Positions 34,672-45,218 of a DNA stretch of 64,000 bases are shown one piece after another. A program made the position numbers and the translations under genes. The first letter of the stretch is position 1; every line of letters begins with the position of its first letter. The DNA is taken from positions 114,717,295 to 114,781,294 of the forward strand of contig NC_053397.1 of the NCBI RefSeq assembly GCF_905171765.1. Direction: 5' to 3'. This DNA comes from Bufo bufo. Taxonomy: Eukaryota; Chordata; Amphibia; Anura; Bufonidae. The notes beneath the pieces were generated by a model. It worked only from the letters and a program-made list of their open reading frames with translations. It was not told the origin of the DNA and made no database searches.

Positions 34672-36619
34672 GCTACTTTCACACTTGCGTTCAGAGCGGA
34701 TCCGTCTGGTGTCTGCACAGACGGATCCGCTCCTATAATACAAACGCTTGCATCCGTTCAGAACGGATCCGTCTGCATAACTGTTTTTTTCAGATCTGAT
34801 TTTTCACTTCGTGAAAACTCAGATCCGACAGTATATTCTAACACAGAGGCGTTCCCATGGTGATGGGAATGCTTCAAGTTAGAATATACTAAAAGAACTG
34901 TGTACATGACTGCCCCCTGCTGCGTGGCAGCACCCGATCTCTTACAGGGGGCTGTGATCCGCACAATTAACCCCTCAGGTGCCGCACCTGAGGGGTTAAT
35001 TGTGCGTATCATAGCCCCTTGTAGGAGATCAGGTGCTGCCAGGCAGGAGGGGGCAGACCCCCTCCCTCCCCTGTATTTAACTCATTGGTGGCCAGTGCGG
35101 CCCCCCTCCCTCCCTCCCCTGTATTTAACTCAATGGTGGCCAGTGCGGCCCCCCTCCCTCCCCTGTATTTAACTCATTGGTGGCCAGGGCGGCCCCCCTC
35201 CCTCCCTTTACCAGTATTATATTCATTGGTAGCCAGTGCGGCCTCCCCTCTCCCCCCCCCCCCCCCTAATTAAAATGACCGACCCCCCATCATTGGTGGC
35301 AGCGGAGAGTTCCGATCGGAGTCCCAGTTTAATCGCTAGCGCTCCGATCGGTTACCATGGCAGCCAAGACGCTATTGTAGTCCTGGCTGCCAAGGTTACT
35401 TAGCAATAAATAGAAGCATTATACTTACCTGCGATGTCTGTGACCGGCCGGGCGCTCCTCCTACTGGTAAGTGAAAGGTCTGTGCGGTGCATTGCTTATA
35501 GCACAGACCTGTCACTTACCAGTAGGAGGAGCGCCCGGCCGGTCACAGACATCGCAAGTAAGTATAATGCTTCTATTTATTGCTAAGTAACCATGGCTGC
35601 AAGGACTGCAATAGCGTCTTGGCTGCCATGGTAACCGATCGGAGCCCCAGCGATTAAACTGGGACTCCGATCGGAACTCTCCGCTGCCACCAATGATGGG
35701 GGGGGGTCGGTCATTTTAATTAGGGGGGGGGGAGGGGAGGCCGCACTGGCCACCAATGAATATAATACTGGGGAGGGAGGGGGGCTGCACTGGCCACCAA
35801 TGAGTTAAATACAGGGGAGGGAGGGGGGCCGAACTGGCCACCAATGAGTTAAATACAGGGGAGGGAGAGGGGCAGCACTGGCCACCAATGAGTTAAATAC
35901 AGGGGAGGGAGGGCCGCACTGGCCACCAATGAGTTAAATACAGGGGAGGGAGGGCCGCACTGGCCACCAATGAGTTAAATACAGGGGAGGGAGGGCCGCA
36001 CTGGCCACCAATGAGTTAAATACAGGGGAGGGAGGGAGGGGGGCCGCACTGGCCACCAATGATTTAAATACAGGGGCGAAAGGGGGGCCGCACTGGCCAC
36101 CAATGAGTTAAATACAGGGAAGGGAGGGAGGGGGTCTGCCCCCTCCTGCCTGGCAGCACCTGATCTCTTACAGGGGGCTATGATACGCACAATTAACCCC
36201 TCAGGTGCGGCACCTGAGGGGTTAATTGTGCGGATCACAGCCCCCTGTAAGAGATCGGGTGCTGCCAGGCAGTAGGGGGCAGTCATGTACACAGTTCTTT
36301 TAGTATATTCTAACTTGAAGCGTCCCCATCACCATGGGAACGCCTCTGTGTTAGAATATACTGTCGGATCTGAGTTTCACGATCTAACTCAAATCCGATG
36401 GTATATTCTAACATAGAGGCGTTCCCATGGTGATGGGGATGCTTCAAGTTAAAATATACCATCGGATTGGAGAAAACTCCGATCTGATGGTATATTAATA
36501 GGGACTCCTGACTTTACATTGAAAGTCAATGGGGGACGGATCTGTTTGCAATTGCACCATATTGTGTCAACGTCAAACGGATCCGTCCCCATTGACTTGC
36601 ATTGTAAGTATGGACGGAT
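34672..36619. mobile_element. Giant fold-back element, about 1.9 kb
   Basis: The left end GGCTACTTTCACACTTGCG is preceded by TTA, like the Harbinger-type MITE at 14814. Arms of about 700 bases are inverted around a centre near 35495 and include CGGCCGGGCGCTCCTCCTAC and GTATATTCTAACACAGAGGC. Inside each arm is a tandem of about 45-bp units (TTGGTGGCCAGTGCGG): about four copies in the left arm and about nine in the right. The right terminus with a matching TIR is missing, and the sequence joins the LINE directly at about 36620. Confidence 0.7.
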
Positions 36620-36890
36620 CCAATACTGACCCCTGAGGTACCCCACTAGTGACAGTGACCTAATCTGAGTGTGTACTGTTAATAACCACCCTCTGTTTTC
36701 TTTCATTGAGCCAGTTACTTACCCACTTACAGATGTTTTCTCCCAGTCCGAGCATTCTCGTTTTATATACTAACCTTTTATGTGGTACAGTGTCAAATGC
36801 TTTGGAGAAGTCCAGATATACGACATCCATTGATTCGCCACTGTCAAGTCTAGGACTTACCTCCTCATAGAAACTGATTAAATTAGTTAA

Positions 36891-37796
36891 AGGGGCGGGT
36901 ACTATGGAGGTCATTGTTAAATGGGCAGGCACTGTGGAGGTCACTGTTAAAGGGGTGGTCAATATTAAAGGGGCGGACACTGTGGAGGTCACTGTTAAAG
37001 TGGGGGCTCTGTGGAGGTCACTGTTAAAAGGGTGGACAATGTTAAAGGTGCGGTCACATTTTAAGGGGCAGGTACTGTAGAGTTCACTGTTAAAGGGGCG
37101 GGTACTGTGGAAGTCACTGTTAAAGGGTTGGTCAATGTTAAAGGGGTGGGCACTGTGGATGTCACTGTTAAATGGGCGTGCACTGTGGAAGTCATTGTTA
37201 AAAGGGTGGGCACTGTGGAGGTCACTGTCAAAGAGGCGGGTACTGTAGAAGTCATTGTTAAAGGGACGGGTACTATTAAAAAGGACTTGAAATGTGGAGG
37301 TCACTGTTAAAGGAGTGGGCACTATGGAGGCCACTGTTAAAGGGGCATTCATTTTTGAAGGGGTGGGCACTGTAGAGGTTACTATTTAAGTGGCGGACAT
37401 TGTTTAGGTCATTGTTAAAGGGGCGGCACTGTGAAGGTCACTGTTAAAGGGACAGCCACAATGAAGGTCTTTGTTAAAAGGGCAGTCACTGTGGAGGTGA
37501 CTGTTAAAGGGGCGATCACTGTGAAGGTCACTATTAAAGGGGAGGTGACTATTAAAGGGACGGGCAATGTGGAGATCACTGTTAAAGAGGCAGGCACTGT
37601 GGTGGTCGCTGTTAAGGTGCAGACAGTGCGGACGTCACTGTTAAAGGGTCGTGCACTGTGAAAGTCATTGTTAATGACGTCATTGTTAATAAAGTGGCGT
37701 GTACTTTGGAGGTAACTGTTAATGGGGTGGCCACTATGAAGGTCACTGTTAAAAAAGTGGTCAATGTTAAAGGGGCGGGCACTGTGGAAGTCACTG
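36891..37796. repeat. 30-bp minisatellite, block F
   Basis: About thirty diverged units. The plus strand reads VKGAGTVEVT-like repeats and the minus strand LTVTSTVPAP-like repeats. An ORF at 36660-37370 fuses this array to the LINE fragment by chance; I do not treat it as a gene. Confidence 0.85.
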
Positions 37797-37800
37797 TTAA

Positions 37801-37903
37801 AAGCACACAGAGTTATGGGGACTGGGTATTGCGGATGTGCTAGCGGCCATCTAGCAACCCATGTCCTCAGCTCTATACACAAAATACTGGTGACAGGTTC
37901 CCT
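37801..37903. mobile_element. Remnant of a TTAA MITE
   Basis: A 103-bp non-repeat piece lies between TTAA (37797-37800) and TTAA (37904-37907). Its right end GGTGACAGGTTCCCT matches the end of the fold-back at 39415-40014. The left end does not match, so it is probably a deleted copy. Confidence 0.6.
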
Positions 37904-37907
37904 TTAA

Positions 37908-39410
37908 AGGGGCGGGCACTGTGGAGGTCACTGTTAAAGTAGTGTGTACTGTGGAAGTCACTGTTCAAAGGGCAGGCATTGTGGAGTTCACTGTTAAAGG
38001 GTCGGTCACTGTAGAGGTAAATGTTAAAGGGGCGGGCACTATGAAAGGGACTGGCAATGTGGAGGTCAATGTTAAAGGAGCAGGCACTATGGAGGTCACT
38101 GTTAAAGGGGTGTGCACTGATGAGGTTACTGTTAAAGTGAAGGACACTGTAGGTCAATGTTAAAAGGGAAGTCACTGTTAAAGGGGTGGGCACTGTGGAG
38201 GTCACTGTTAAAGGGGTGCATAAATTTAATGGGGCGGGCACTAGTAAAAGGGCCAGAATTGTGGAGGTCACTGTTAAAGGGGCGGACACTGTGGTAATCA
38301 CTATTAAAGTGGTGGACACTGTGGAGGTCAATGTTAAAGGGGCAGGCACTGTGGAGTTCTCTGTTAAACGAGCAGCCACTATGAAGGTTATTGTTAAAGG
38401 GGTGGTCAATGTTAAAGGAGCGGGCACTGTGGAGGCTACTGTTAAAGGAGCGGGCACTGAGAAAGTCACTGTTAAAGGGGATGTACTGTGATGGTCACTG
38501 TTTAAGGGGCAGGTACTTTGGATGTCACTGTTAAAGGGGTGGGCATTGTGGAGGACACAGTTAAAGGAGCGTGCACTGGTGAGGTCATTATTAAAGGGGC
38601 GGGCACTTTAAAAATCACTGTTAAAGGGGAAGTCACTGTGAATGTCATTGTTAAAGGGGTGGCAAATATAACGGTGTGGGCAATGTTAAAGGAGCGGGTA
38701 CTATGGTGGTCATTGTTAAATGGCGGGCACTGTGGAGGTCACTGTTAAAGGGGCGGTCACTATGAAGATCACTGTTAAAGGGGTAGTCAATGTTAAAGGG
38801 ACGAGCACTTTAGAGGTCACTGTTAAAGAAATGGTCAATGTTAAAGGGGCTGACACTGTGGAGGTCACTGTAAAGGGGTGGGCACTGTGGAGGTCACTGT
38901 TAAAGGGGCGGGCTTTGTGGAGGTAAATGTTAAAGAGGCGATCACTGTTAAAGTGGCGGGCACTATGGAGGTCACTATTAAAGAGGCAGACACTGTTGAG
39001 GTCACTGTTAAAGGGGCGAGAACTGTGATGGTCACTGTTAAAAGAGAGATCATTATTAAAGGGACGGGCACTGTGGAGGTCACTGTTAAGGGTGCAGACA
39101 ATGCGGAGGTCACTGTTAAAGGGACAGGCACATTTTTAAAGTGGCTTGTACTTTGGATGTAACTATTAAAGGGGCAGCCACTATGAATGTCACTGTTAAA
39201 AAGGTGGTCAATGTTAAAGTGGCGAGCACTGTGGAGGTCACTGTTAAAGGGTGGTCACTGTTAAAGGGGCAGGCACTGTGGAGGTCTCTGTTAAAGGGGC
39301 AGGTACTGTTAAAGTCATTGTTAAAGGGGCATGTACTTTGATGGTAACTGTTAAAGAGGCGGGCACTGTGGAAGTCACTGTTAAAGGGGAAGCACTATGA
39401 AGGTCACTGT
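37908..39410. repeat. 30-bp minisatellite, block G
   Basis: This is the longest uninterrupted block, about fifty units in the VEVT variant with many substitutions and small indels. Divergence between neighbouring units is visibly higher than in block B, which suggests an older, less recently homogenised part of the array. Long minus-strand ORFs (37873-38469) are a period effect. Confidence 0.9.
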
Positions 39411-39414
39411 TTAA

Positions 39415-40014
39415 AGGGAACCTGTCACCTGCAAAACGCATATTAAACCGACCACAGTACCTTACAGTATCCCCCAGTGTGTGGCTAATCATGTTTTTCT
39501 TTGCCCTTTGTGTTTCTTCAACGCTGTTTTAATGTCGGTTGGCGCCGTCTCCGAGTCAGGCTTGAAGTCAGGCTTGTAGTCATTTAGATGGACATGCTGC
39601 CATGATCGCGCTCTTCTAGCGCATACGCGGTACGCTGTTACAGCATGACGGCCGAGCGCGCACGTGATCGAACTGTCCGGCGCATCCGCAGTCAGCAAAA
39701 TACAGGCGGGTGAGTGAGGATTGCGCTGTAACAGGCAGCGTACCGCTTATGTGCTAGAAGAGCGCGATCCCGGCTTCACGGCATCTAACTGTAGAGAGGA
39801 GGGGTAAGGGGCGGGCTTAGCTTTACTTGAAGCAAGGAGGCGGCTGCCTCCTTGACTTCAAGCCAGAGACAGCGCCAACCGACATTAAAACAGCGTTTTT
39901 AACAAGTATGAAGAAACACAAAGAGCAAAGAAAAACATGATTAGCAACACACTGGGGGATACTGTAAGGTACTGTGGTCGGTTTAATATGCGTTTTGCAG
40001 GTGACAGGTTTCCT
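39415..40014. mobile_element. Fold-back MITE, 600 bp, TTAA duplication
   Basis: TTAA at 39411-39414 and 40015-40018 flanks it. The arms start AGGGAACCTGTCACCTGC and AGGAAACCTGTCACCTGC and extend about 130 bases, with CGACCACAGTACCTTACAG and CTGTTTTAATGTCGGTTGGC; the interior also holds inverted GTACGCTGTTACAGC-type pieces. It has no gene. Confidence 0.85.
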
Positions 40015-40018
40015 TTAA

Positions 40019-40276
40019 GGGGTGGCCACTATTAAGTTCACTTTTAAAGGGGTGATCAATGTTAAAGGGGCGGGCACTGTGGAGGTCACTGTTAAAGGAG
40101 CAGGTACTTTGGATGTCACTTTTAAAGGGGTGGGCATTGTGGAGGACACTGTTAAAGGAGCGTGCACTGGTGAGGTCAGTTTTAAAGGGGCAGGCACTGT
40201 AAAGGTCACTGTTAAAAAGGCAGGCACTGTGAAGGTCACTGTTAAAGGGGCGGCCAATATAAAGGTGACTGTTAAA
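40019..40276. repeat. 30-bp minisatellite, block H
   Basis: Eight or nine units. Most of this block is a near copy of the end of block E (32940-33075), including the odd variants GTGCACTGGTGAGGTCA and GGCCAATATAAAGGTGAC. Confidence 0.85.
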
Positions 40277-40944
40277 TGTAACATAGTAACATAGTACATA
40301 AGGCCAAAAAAAGACATTTGTCCTTCCAGTTCGGCCTGTTATCCTGTAAGTTGATCCAGAGAAAGGCAAAAAAAAGCCCTGTAAGGTAGAAGACAATTTT
40401 CCCCACCTTAGGGGAATAAAAAATTCCTTCCCGACTCCAATCAGACTAACTCCTTGGATCAACGACCCCTCTCTAGTAGCTATAGCCTATAATACTATTA
40501 CGATCCAGAAATATATCCATGCCCCTATTGAATTCCTTTATTGTACTCACCATCACCACCTCCTCAGGCAGAGAGTTCCATAGTCTCACTGCTCTTACTG
40601 TAAATAATCCTTTTCTGTTTGTGTACAAACCTTCTTTCCTCCAGACGCAGAGGATGTCCCCTCGTCACAGTCCTGGGAATAAATAGATGATGGGATAGAT
40701 CTCTGTACTGACCCCTGATATATTTATACATATTAATTAGATCTCCCCTCAGTCATCTTTTTTCTAAAATCAATAACCCTAATTTTGATAATCTTTCAGG
40801 GTTCTGTAGTTGCCCCATTCCAGTTATTACTTTAGTTGACAATATAACAAAATAATAGCAAAGACATCCTCCATTGTATGCATTTTTGCTGGGGATCGTC
40901 ATTAGCAACGGGCCACAAGTGCAGGATTTGCTCCCCAATATATA

Positions 40945-42186
40945 CAGTTGTGGCCAAAAGTTTTGAGAATGACAAAAATATTGGAAATTGGAAAAGTTGC
41001 TGCTTAAGTTTTTATAATAGCAATTTGCATATACTCCAGAATGTTATGAAGAGTGATCAGATGAATTGCATAGTCCTTCTTTGCCATGAAAATTAACTTA
41101 ATCCCCAAAAAAACTTTCCACTGCATTTTATTGCTGTCATTAAAGGACCTGCTGAGATCATTTCAGTAATAGTCTTGTTAACTCAGGTGAGAATGTTGAC
41201 GAGCACAAGGCTGGAGATCATTATGTCAGGCTGATTGGGTTAAAATGGCAGACTTGACATGTTAAAAGGAGGGTGATGCTTGAAATCATTGTTCTTCTAT
41301 TGTTAACGATGGTGACCTGCAAAGAAACGCGTGCAGCCATCATTGCGTTGCATAAAAATGGCTTCACAGGCAAGGATATTGTGGCTACTAAGATTGCACC
41401 TCAATCAACAATTTATAGGATCATCAAGAACTTCAAGGAAAGAGGTTCAATTCTTAGTAAGAAGGCTTGAGGGTGTACAAGAAAGGCCAGGATCGTCTCC
41501 TAAAGAGGATTCAGCTGCGGGATCGGAGTGCCACCAGTGCAGAGCTTGCTCAGGAATGGCAGCAGGCAGGTGTGAGCGCATCTGCACGCACAGTGAGGCA
41601 AAGACTTTTGGAAGATGGCTTGGTGTCAAGAAGGGCAGCAAAGAAGCCACTTCTCTCCAAAAAAAAACATCAGGGACAGATTGATCTTCTGCAGAAAGTA
41701 TGGTGAATGGACTGCTGAGGACTGGGGCAAAGTCATATTCTCTGATGAAGCCTCTTTCCGATTGTTTGGGGCATCTGGAAAAAGGCTTGTCTGGAGAAGA
41801 AAAGGTGAGCGCTACCATCAGTCCTGTGTCATGCCAACAGTAAAGCATCCTGAGACCATTCATGTGTGGGGTTGCTTCTCATCCAAGGGAGTGGGCTCAC
41901 TCACAATTTTGTTTAAAAACACAGCCATGAATAAAGAATGGTACCAAAACACCCTCCAACAGCAACTTCTTCCAACAATCCAACAACAGTTTGGTGAAGA
42001 ACAATGCATTTTCCAGCACGATGGAGCACCGTGCCATAAGGCAAAAGTGATAACTAAGTGGCTCGGGGACCAAAATGTTGACATTTTGGGTCCATGGCCT
42101 GGAAACTTCCCAGATCTTAATCCCATTGAGAACTTGTGGTCAATCCTCAAGAGGCGGGTGGACAAACAAACTTTTGGCCACGACTG
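40945..42186 (+). mobile_element. Tc1-like element, internally deleted at 3' side
   Basis: TA at 40943-40944 and 42187-42188 flanks it. The ends share GTGGCCAAAAGTTT. The undisturbed target is visible at 34376-34386 (TATATATGCAC). Compared with the second copy at 42937-43858, about 300 bases between GTGGACAAACAAA and the right TIR are missing. The junction has an AAAC overlap, which fits a microhomology deletion. The copy keeps both TIRs. Confidence 0.85.
41270..42180 (+). pseudogene. Tc1-like transposase, frameshifted and C-terminally truncated
   Basis: The N-terminal helix-turn-helix part (TRAAIIALHKNGFTGKDI, STIYRIIKNFKERGS) ends at a stop at 41468-41470. The next frame holds the second DNA-binding half (RSATSAELAQEWQQAGVSAS). 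A third frame, entered at an A9 run near 41661 (A8 in the other copy), carries FSDEASFRLFG with the first Asp, IFQHDGAPCHKAKV with the second, and DLNPIENLWSILK with the Glu. Thirty-five residues lie between the second Asp and the Glu, so I count DD35E. The last 50 or so residues are lost to the internal deletion. Confidence 0.85.
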
Positions 42187-42936
42187 TATGCACAACTGCA
42201 TGTGGGTTTGAGCACTTCCTGCCTGTTTAATACCACGCCATTCTTTTTAGTTTGTATATATAGAGATGCCAGGAGGTGTATAAACTCCAATTTAAATGTG
42301 CCTGCTTTCCATCTACAGGCTACATTTAGGTGCACCTGTGAGACCTGGGCCTTTATCAGCCAGTCTTGAGTGGGACTCGCAGACTCCTCACTCCCATTGC
42401 TAGCATGGTTACATGCTGGAGGAAACTGGTGAGTTGTTTGTGAGTCGGCCTCATGCTCCTGTAATTTGCCCACTGGCACAGGTAGGTGAGTGTTAGGTCC
42501 CGAGCTACTTGAGAAACCTTGGCGCGGTGCTCGGGCTCAGACATGTCATACTCCGTAGGACATGTTGGCTAGTCTCTCAATTTTAAAATCAGTTTGAGGG
42601 TTTAGTAAGACCGCAGAGTGCACCTGTCTTTGCTATTATTTTGTTATATTGTTATATTGATTATCACATCCACATAATTGCTATATTGTGTAGGATGTCT
42701 ATTGTGGTACTTGTGGTTCGCTGCGGGCATTTTTGCTGGGGATCGTCATTAGCAACGGGCCACAAGTGCAGGATTTGCTACCCTATATATATGCACAACT
42801 GCATGTGGGTTTGAGCACTTCCTGCCTGTTTAATACCATGCCATTCTTTTAAGTTTGTATATTACTTTAGTTGCCCTCCTCTGGACCCTCTCCAGCTCTG
42901 CTATGTCTGCCTTCTTTACAGGAGCCCAGAACTGTA

Positions 42937-43858
42937 CAGTCGTGGCCAAAAGTTTTGAGAATGACACAAATATTAGTTTTCACAAAGTTTGCTGCTAAAC
43001 TGCTTTTAGATCTTTGTTTCAGTTGTTTCTGTGATGTAGTGAAATATAATTACACGCACGTCATACGTTTCAAAGACTTTTATCGACAATTACATGACAT
43101 TTATGCAAAGAGTCAGTATTTGCAGTGTTGGCCCTTCTTTTTCAGGACCTCTGCAATTCGACTGGGTATGCTCTCAATCAACTTCTGGGCCAATTCCTGA
43201 CTGATAGCAACCCATTCTTTCATAATCACTTTTTGGAGTTTGTCAGAATTAGTGGGTTTTTGTTTGTCCACCCGCCTCTTGAGGATTGACCACAAGTTCT
43301 CAATGGGATTAAGATCTGGGGAGTTTCCAGGCCATGGACCCAAAATGTCAACGTTTTGGTCCCCGAGCCACTTAGTTATCACTTTTGCCTTATGGCACGG
43401 TGCTCCATCGTGCTGGAAAATGCATTGTTCTTTACCAAACTGTTGTTGGATTGTTGGAAGAAGTTGCTGTTGGAGGGTGTTTTGGTACCATTCTTTATTC
43501 ATGGCTGTGTTTTTGGGCAAAATTGTGAGTGAGCCCACTCCCTTGGATGAGAAGCAACCCCACACATGAATGGTCTCAGGATGCTTTACTGTTGGCATGA
43601 CACAGGACTGATGGTAGCGCTCACCTTTTCTTCTCCGGACAAGCCTTTTTCCAGATGCCCCAAACAATCGGAAAGAGGCTTCATCGGAGAATATGACTTT
43701 GCCCCAGTCCTCAGCAGTCCATTCACCATACTTTCTGCAGAAGATCAATCTGTCCCTGATGTTTTTTTTGGAGAGAAGTGGCTTCTTTGCTGCCCTTTTT
43801 GACACCAGGCCATCTTCCAAAAGTCTTCACCTCACTGTGCGTGCAGATGCGTTCACAC
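42937..43858 (-). mobile_element. Tc1-like element, second copy, truncated by hAT
   Basis: The left end CAGTCGTGGCCAAAAGTTTT follows TA at 42935-42936. It is the same family as 40945-42186 in opposite orientation. The copy runs into the hAT terminus at 43858 and its remaining 5' half is absent on the far side of the hAT element. The loss therefore accompanied or followed that insertion. Confidence 0.85.
43113..43858 (-). pseudogene. Tc1-like transposase, C-terminal two-thirds, open frame
   Basis: The open frame 43820-43113 (235 codons) covers the catalytic domain without lesion: FSDEASFRLFG, TIHVWGCFSSKGVG, FQHDGAPCHKAK, SPDLNPIENLWSILK, and the normal C-terminus ending KKKGQHCKY. The N-terminal DNA-binding domain is missing because the element is cut at the hAT boundary. 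The spacing is DD35E, as in the other copy, which here lacks the Ser-to-Phe change before PDLNPIE. Confidence 0.85.
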
Positions 43859-44159
43859 TAGAGTTGAGCGAACACCTGGATATTCGGGTTCGAGAAGTTC
43901 GGCCGAACTTCCCGGAAATGTTCGGGTTCGGGATCCGAACCCGACCCGAACTTCGTCCCGAACCCGAACCCCATTGAAGTCAATGGGGACCCGAACTTTT
44001 GGGCACTAAAAAGGCTGTAAAACAGCCCAGGAAAGAGCTAGAGGGCTGCAAAAGGCAGCAACATGTAGGTAAATCCCCTGCAAACAAATGTGGATAGGGA
44101 AATGAATTAAAATTAAAATAAAAAAAAATTAAAATGAACCAATATCAATTGGACAGAGG

Positions 44160-45110
44160 TCCCATAGCAGAGAATCTTGCTTCACGTCAGCAGAGAATCA
44201 GTCTCTTCATGCCATAGCAAAGAATCTGGCTTCATGTCAGCAGAGAATCAGTCTCTTCATGCCATAGCAGAGAATCTGGCTTCATGTCAGCACAGAATCA
44301 GTCTTCATGTCATAGCAGAGAATCAGGCTTCACGTCACCCACCACTGGAACAGGCCACTGTCACAGATTTAGGCCCCGGCACCCAGACAGAGGAGAGAGG
44401 TCCCGTAACAGAGATCTGGCCTTATGTCAGAGCAGAATCAGTCTTCATGTCATAGCAGAGAATCAGGCTTTACGTCACCCACCACTGGAACAGGCCACTG
44501 TCACATATTTAGGCCCCGGCACCCAGACAGAGGAGAGAGGTCCCGTAACAGAGAATCTGGCCTTATGTCAGCACAGAATGAGTCTTCCTGTCATAGCAGA
44601 GAATCAGGCTTCACGTCACCCACCACTGGAACAGGCCACTGTCACATATTTAGGCCCAGGCACCCAGGTAGAGGAGAGAGGTCCCGTAACAGAGAATCTG
44701 GCCTTATGTCAGCACAGAATCAGTCTTCATGTCATAGCAGAGAATCAGGCTTCACGTCACCCACCACTGGAACAGGCCACTGTCACACATTTAGGCCCCG
44801 GCACCCAGACAGAGGAGAGAGGTCCCGTAACAGAGAATCTGGCCTTATGTCAGCGCAGAATCAGTCTTCATGTCATAGCAGAGAATCAGGCTTCACGTCA
44901 CCCACCACTGGAACAGGCCACTGTCACATATTTAGGCCCCGGCACCCAGGCAGAGGAGAGAGGTCCCGTAACAGAGAATCTGGCCTTATGTCAGCACAGA
45001 ATCAGTCTTCATGTCATAGCAGAGAATCAGGCTTCACGTCACCCACCACTGGAACAGGCCACTGTCACATATTTAGGCACCGGCACCCAGACAGAGGAGA
45101 GGTTCATTCA
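44160..45110. repeat. 141-bp tandem repeat inside hAT element
   Basis: The unit starts recur near 44403, 44541, 44683, 44824 and 44965, with shorter degenerate units before 44340. Each unit contains CAGAATCAGTCTTCATGTCA, CACCCACCACTGGAACAGGC and GGCACCCAGACAGAGG. Since 141 is 47 codons, plus-strand frames of 236 and 305 codons stay open. They are opposite to the transposase and repeat exactly, so I treat them as non-coding. Confidence 0.9.
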
Positions 45111-45218
45111 ACTTTGGGTTGCCCCGCAATATAATGGTAAAATGAAAATAAAAATAGGATTGAATGAGGAAGTGCCCTGGAGTAGAATAATATATTGTTA
45201 AGGGGAGGTAGTTAATAT

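Larger units (their letters stand above)
33076..36890 (-). mobile_element. L2/CR1-type LINE fragment with two insertions
   Basis: Read on the minus strand, RT sequence enters at 36890 (SMDVVYLDFSKAFDTVPHKR, NERKQRVVIN). Next comes a frameshifted TSGVPQGSVLG near 36620-36650. RT sequence returns at 34670 (MGCIKRGIDACDKN, LPLYKSLVRPHMEYC) and again at 33537-33300 (FFTVRAVRLWNALPEEVV), ending in a 3' tail of ATGTTAC-like words at 33076. A fold-back (34672-36619) and an 808-bp insert (33642-34449) interrupt it. About 100 residues between PQGSVLG and the next RT piece are missing. The RT active-site YADD segment is therefore absent, and the copy is dead. The LINE lies within the minisatellite. Confidence 0.8.
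40277..42934 (-). mobile_element. Duplicated LINE segment with 808-type insert and Tc1
   Basis: It matches 33076-34540 in order and detail: LINE 3' tail, LINE body, TATTACTTTAG (40825-40835), the unclassified insert (40836-42859, enlarged by a Tc1), TATTACTTTAG (42860-42870), then LINE again up to GAACTGTA. The shared insertion site and target duplication show that one segment was copied; two independent insertions would not explain it. The LINE reading frame here is more broken than in the first copy. Confidence 0.85.

Noticed and set aside
44284..45201. 305-codon plus-strand ORF as a gene
   Set aside because: It is entirely a 141-bp tandem repeat inside a hAT element, overlapped by another equally open frame, with no independent coding signal.
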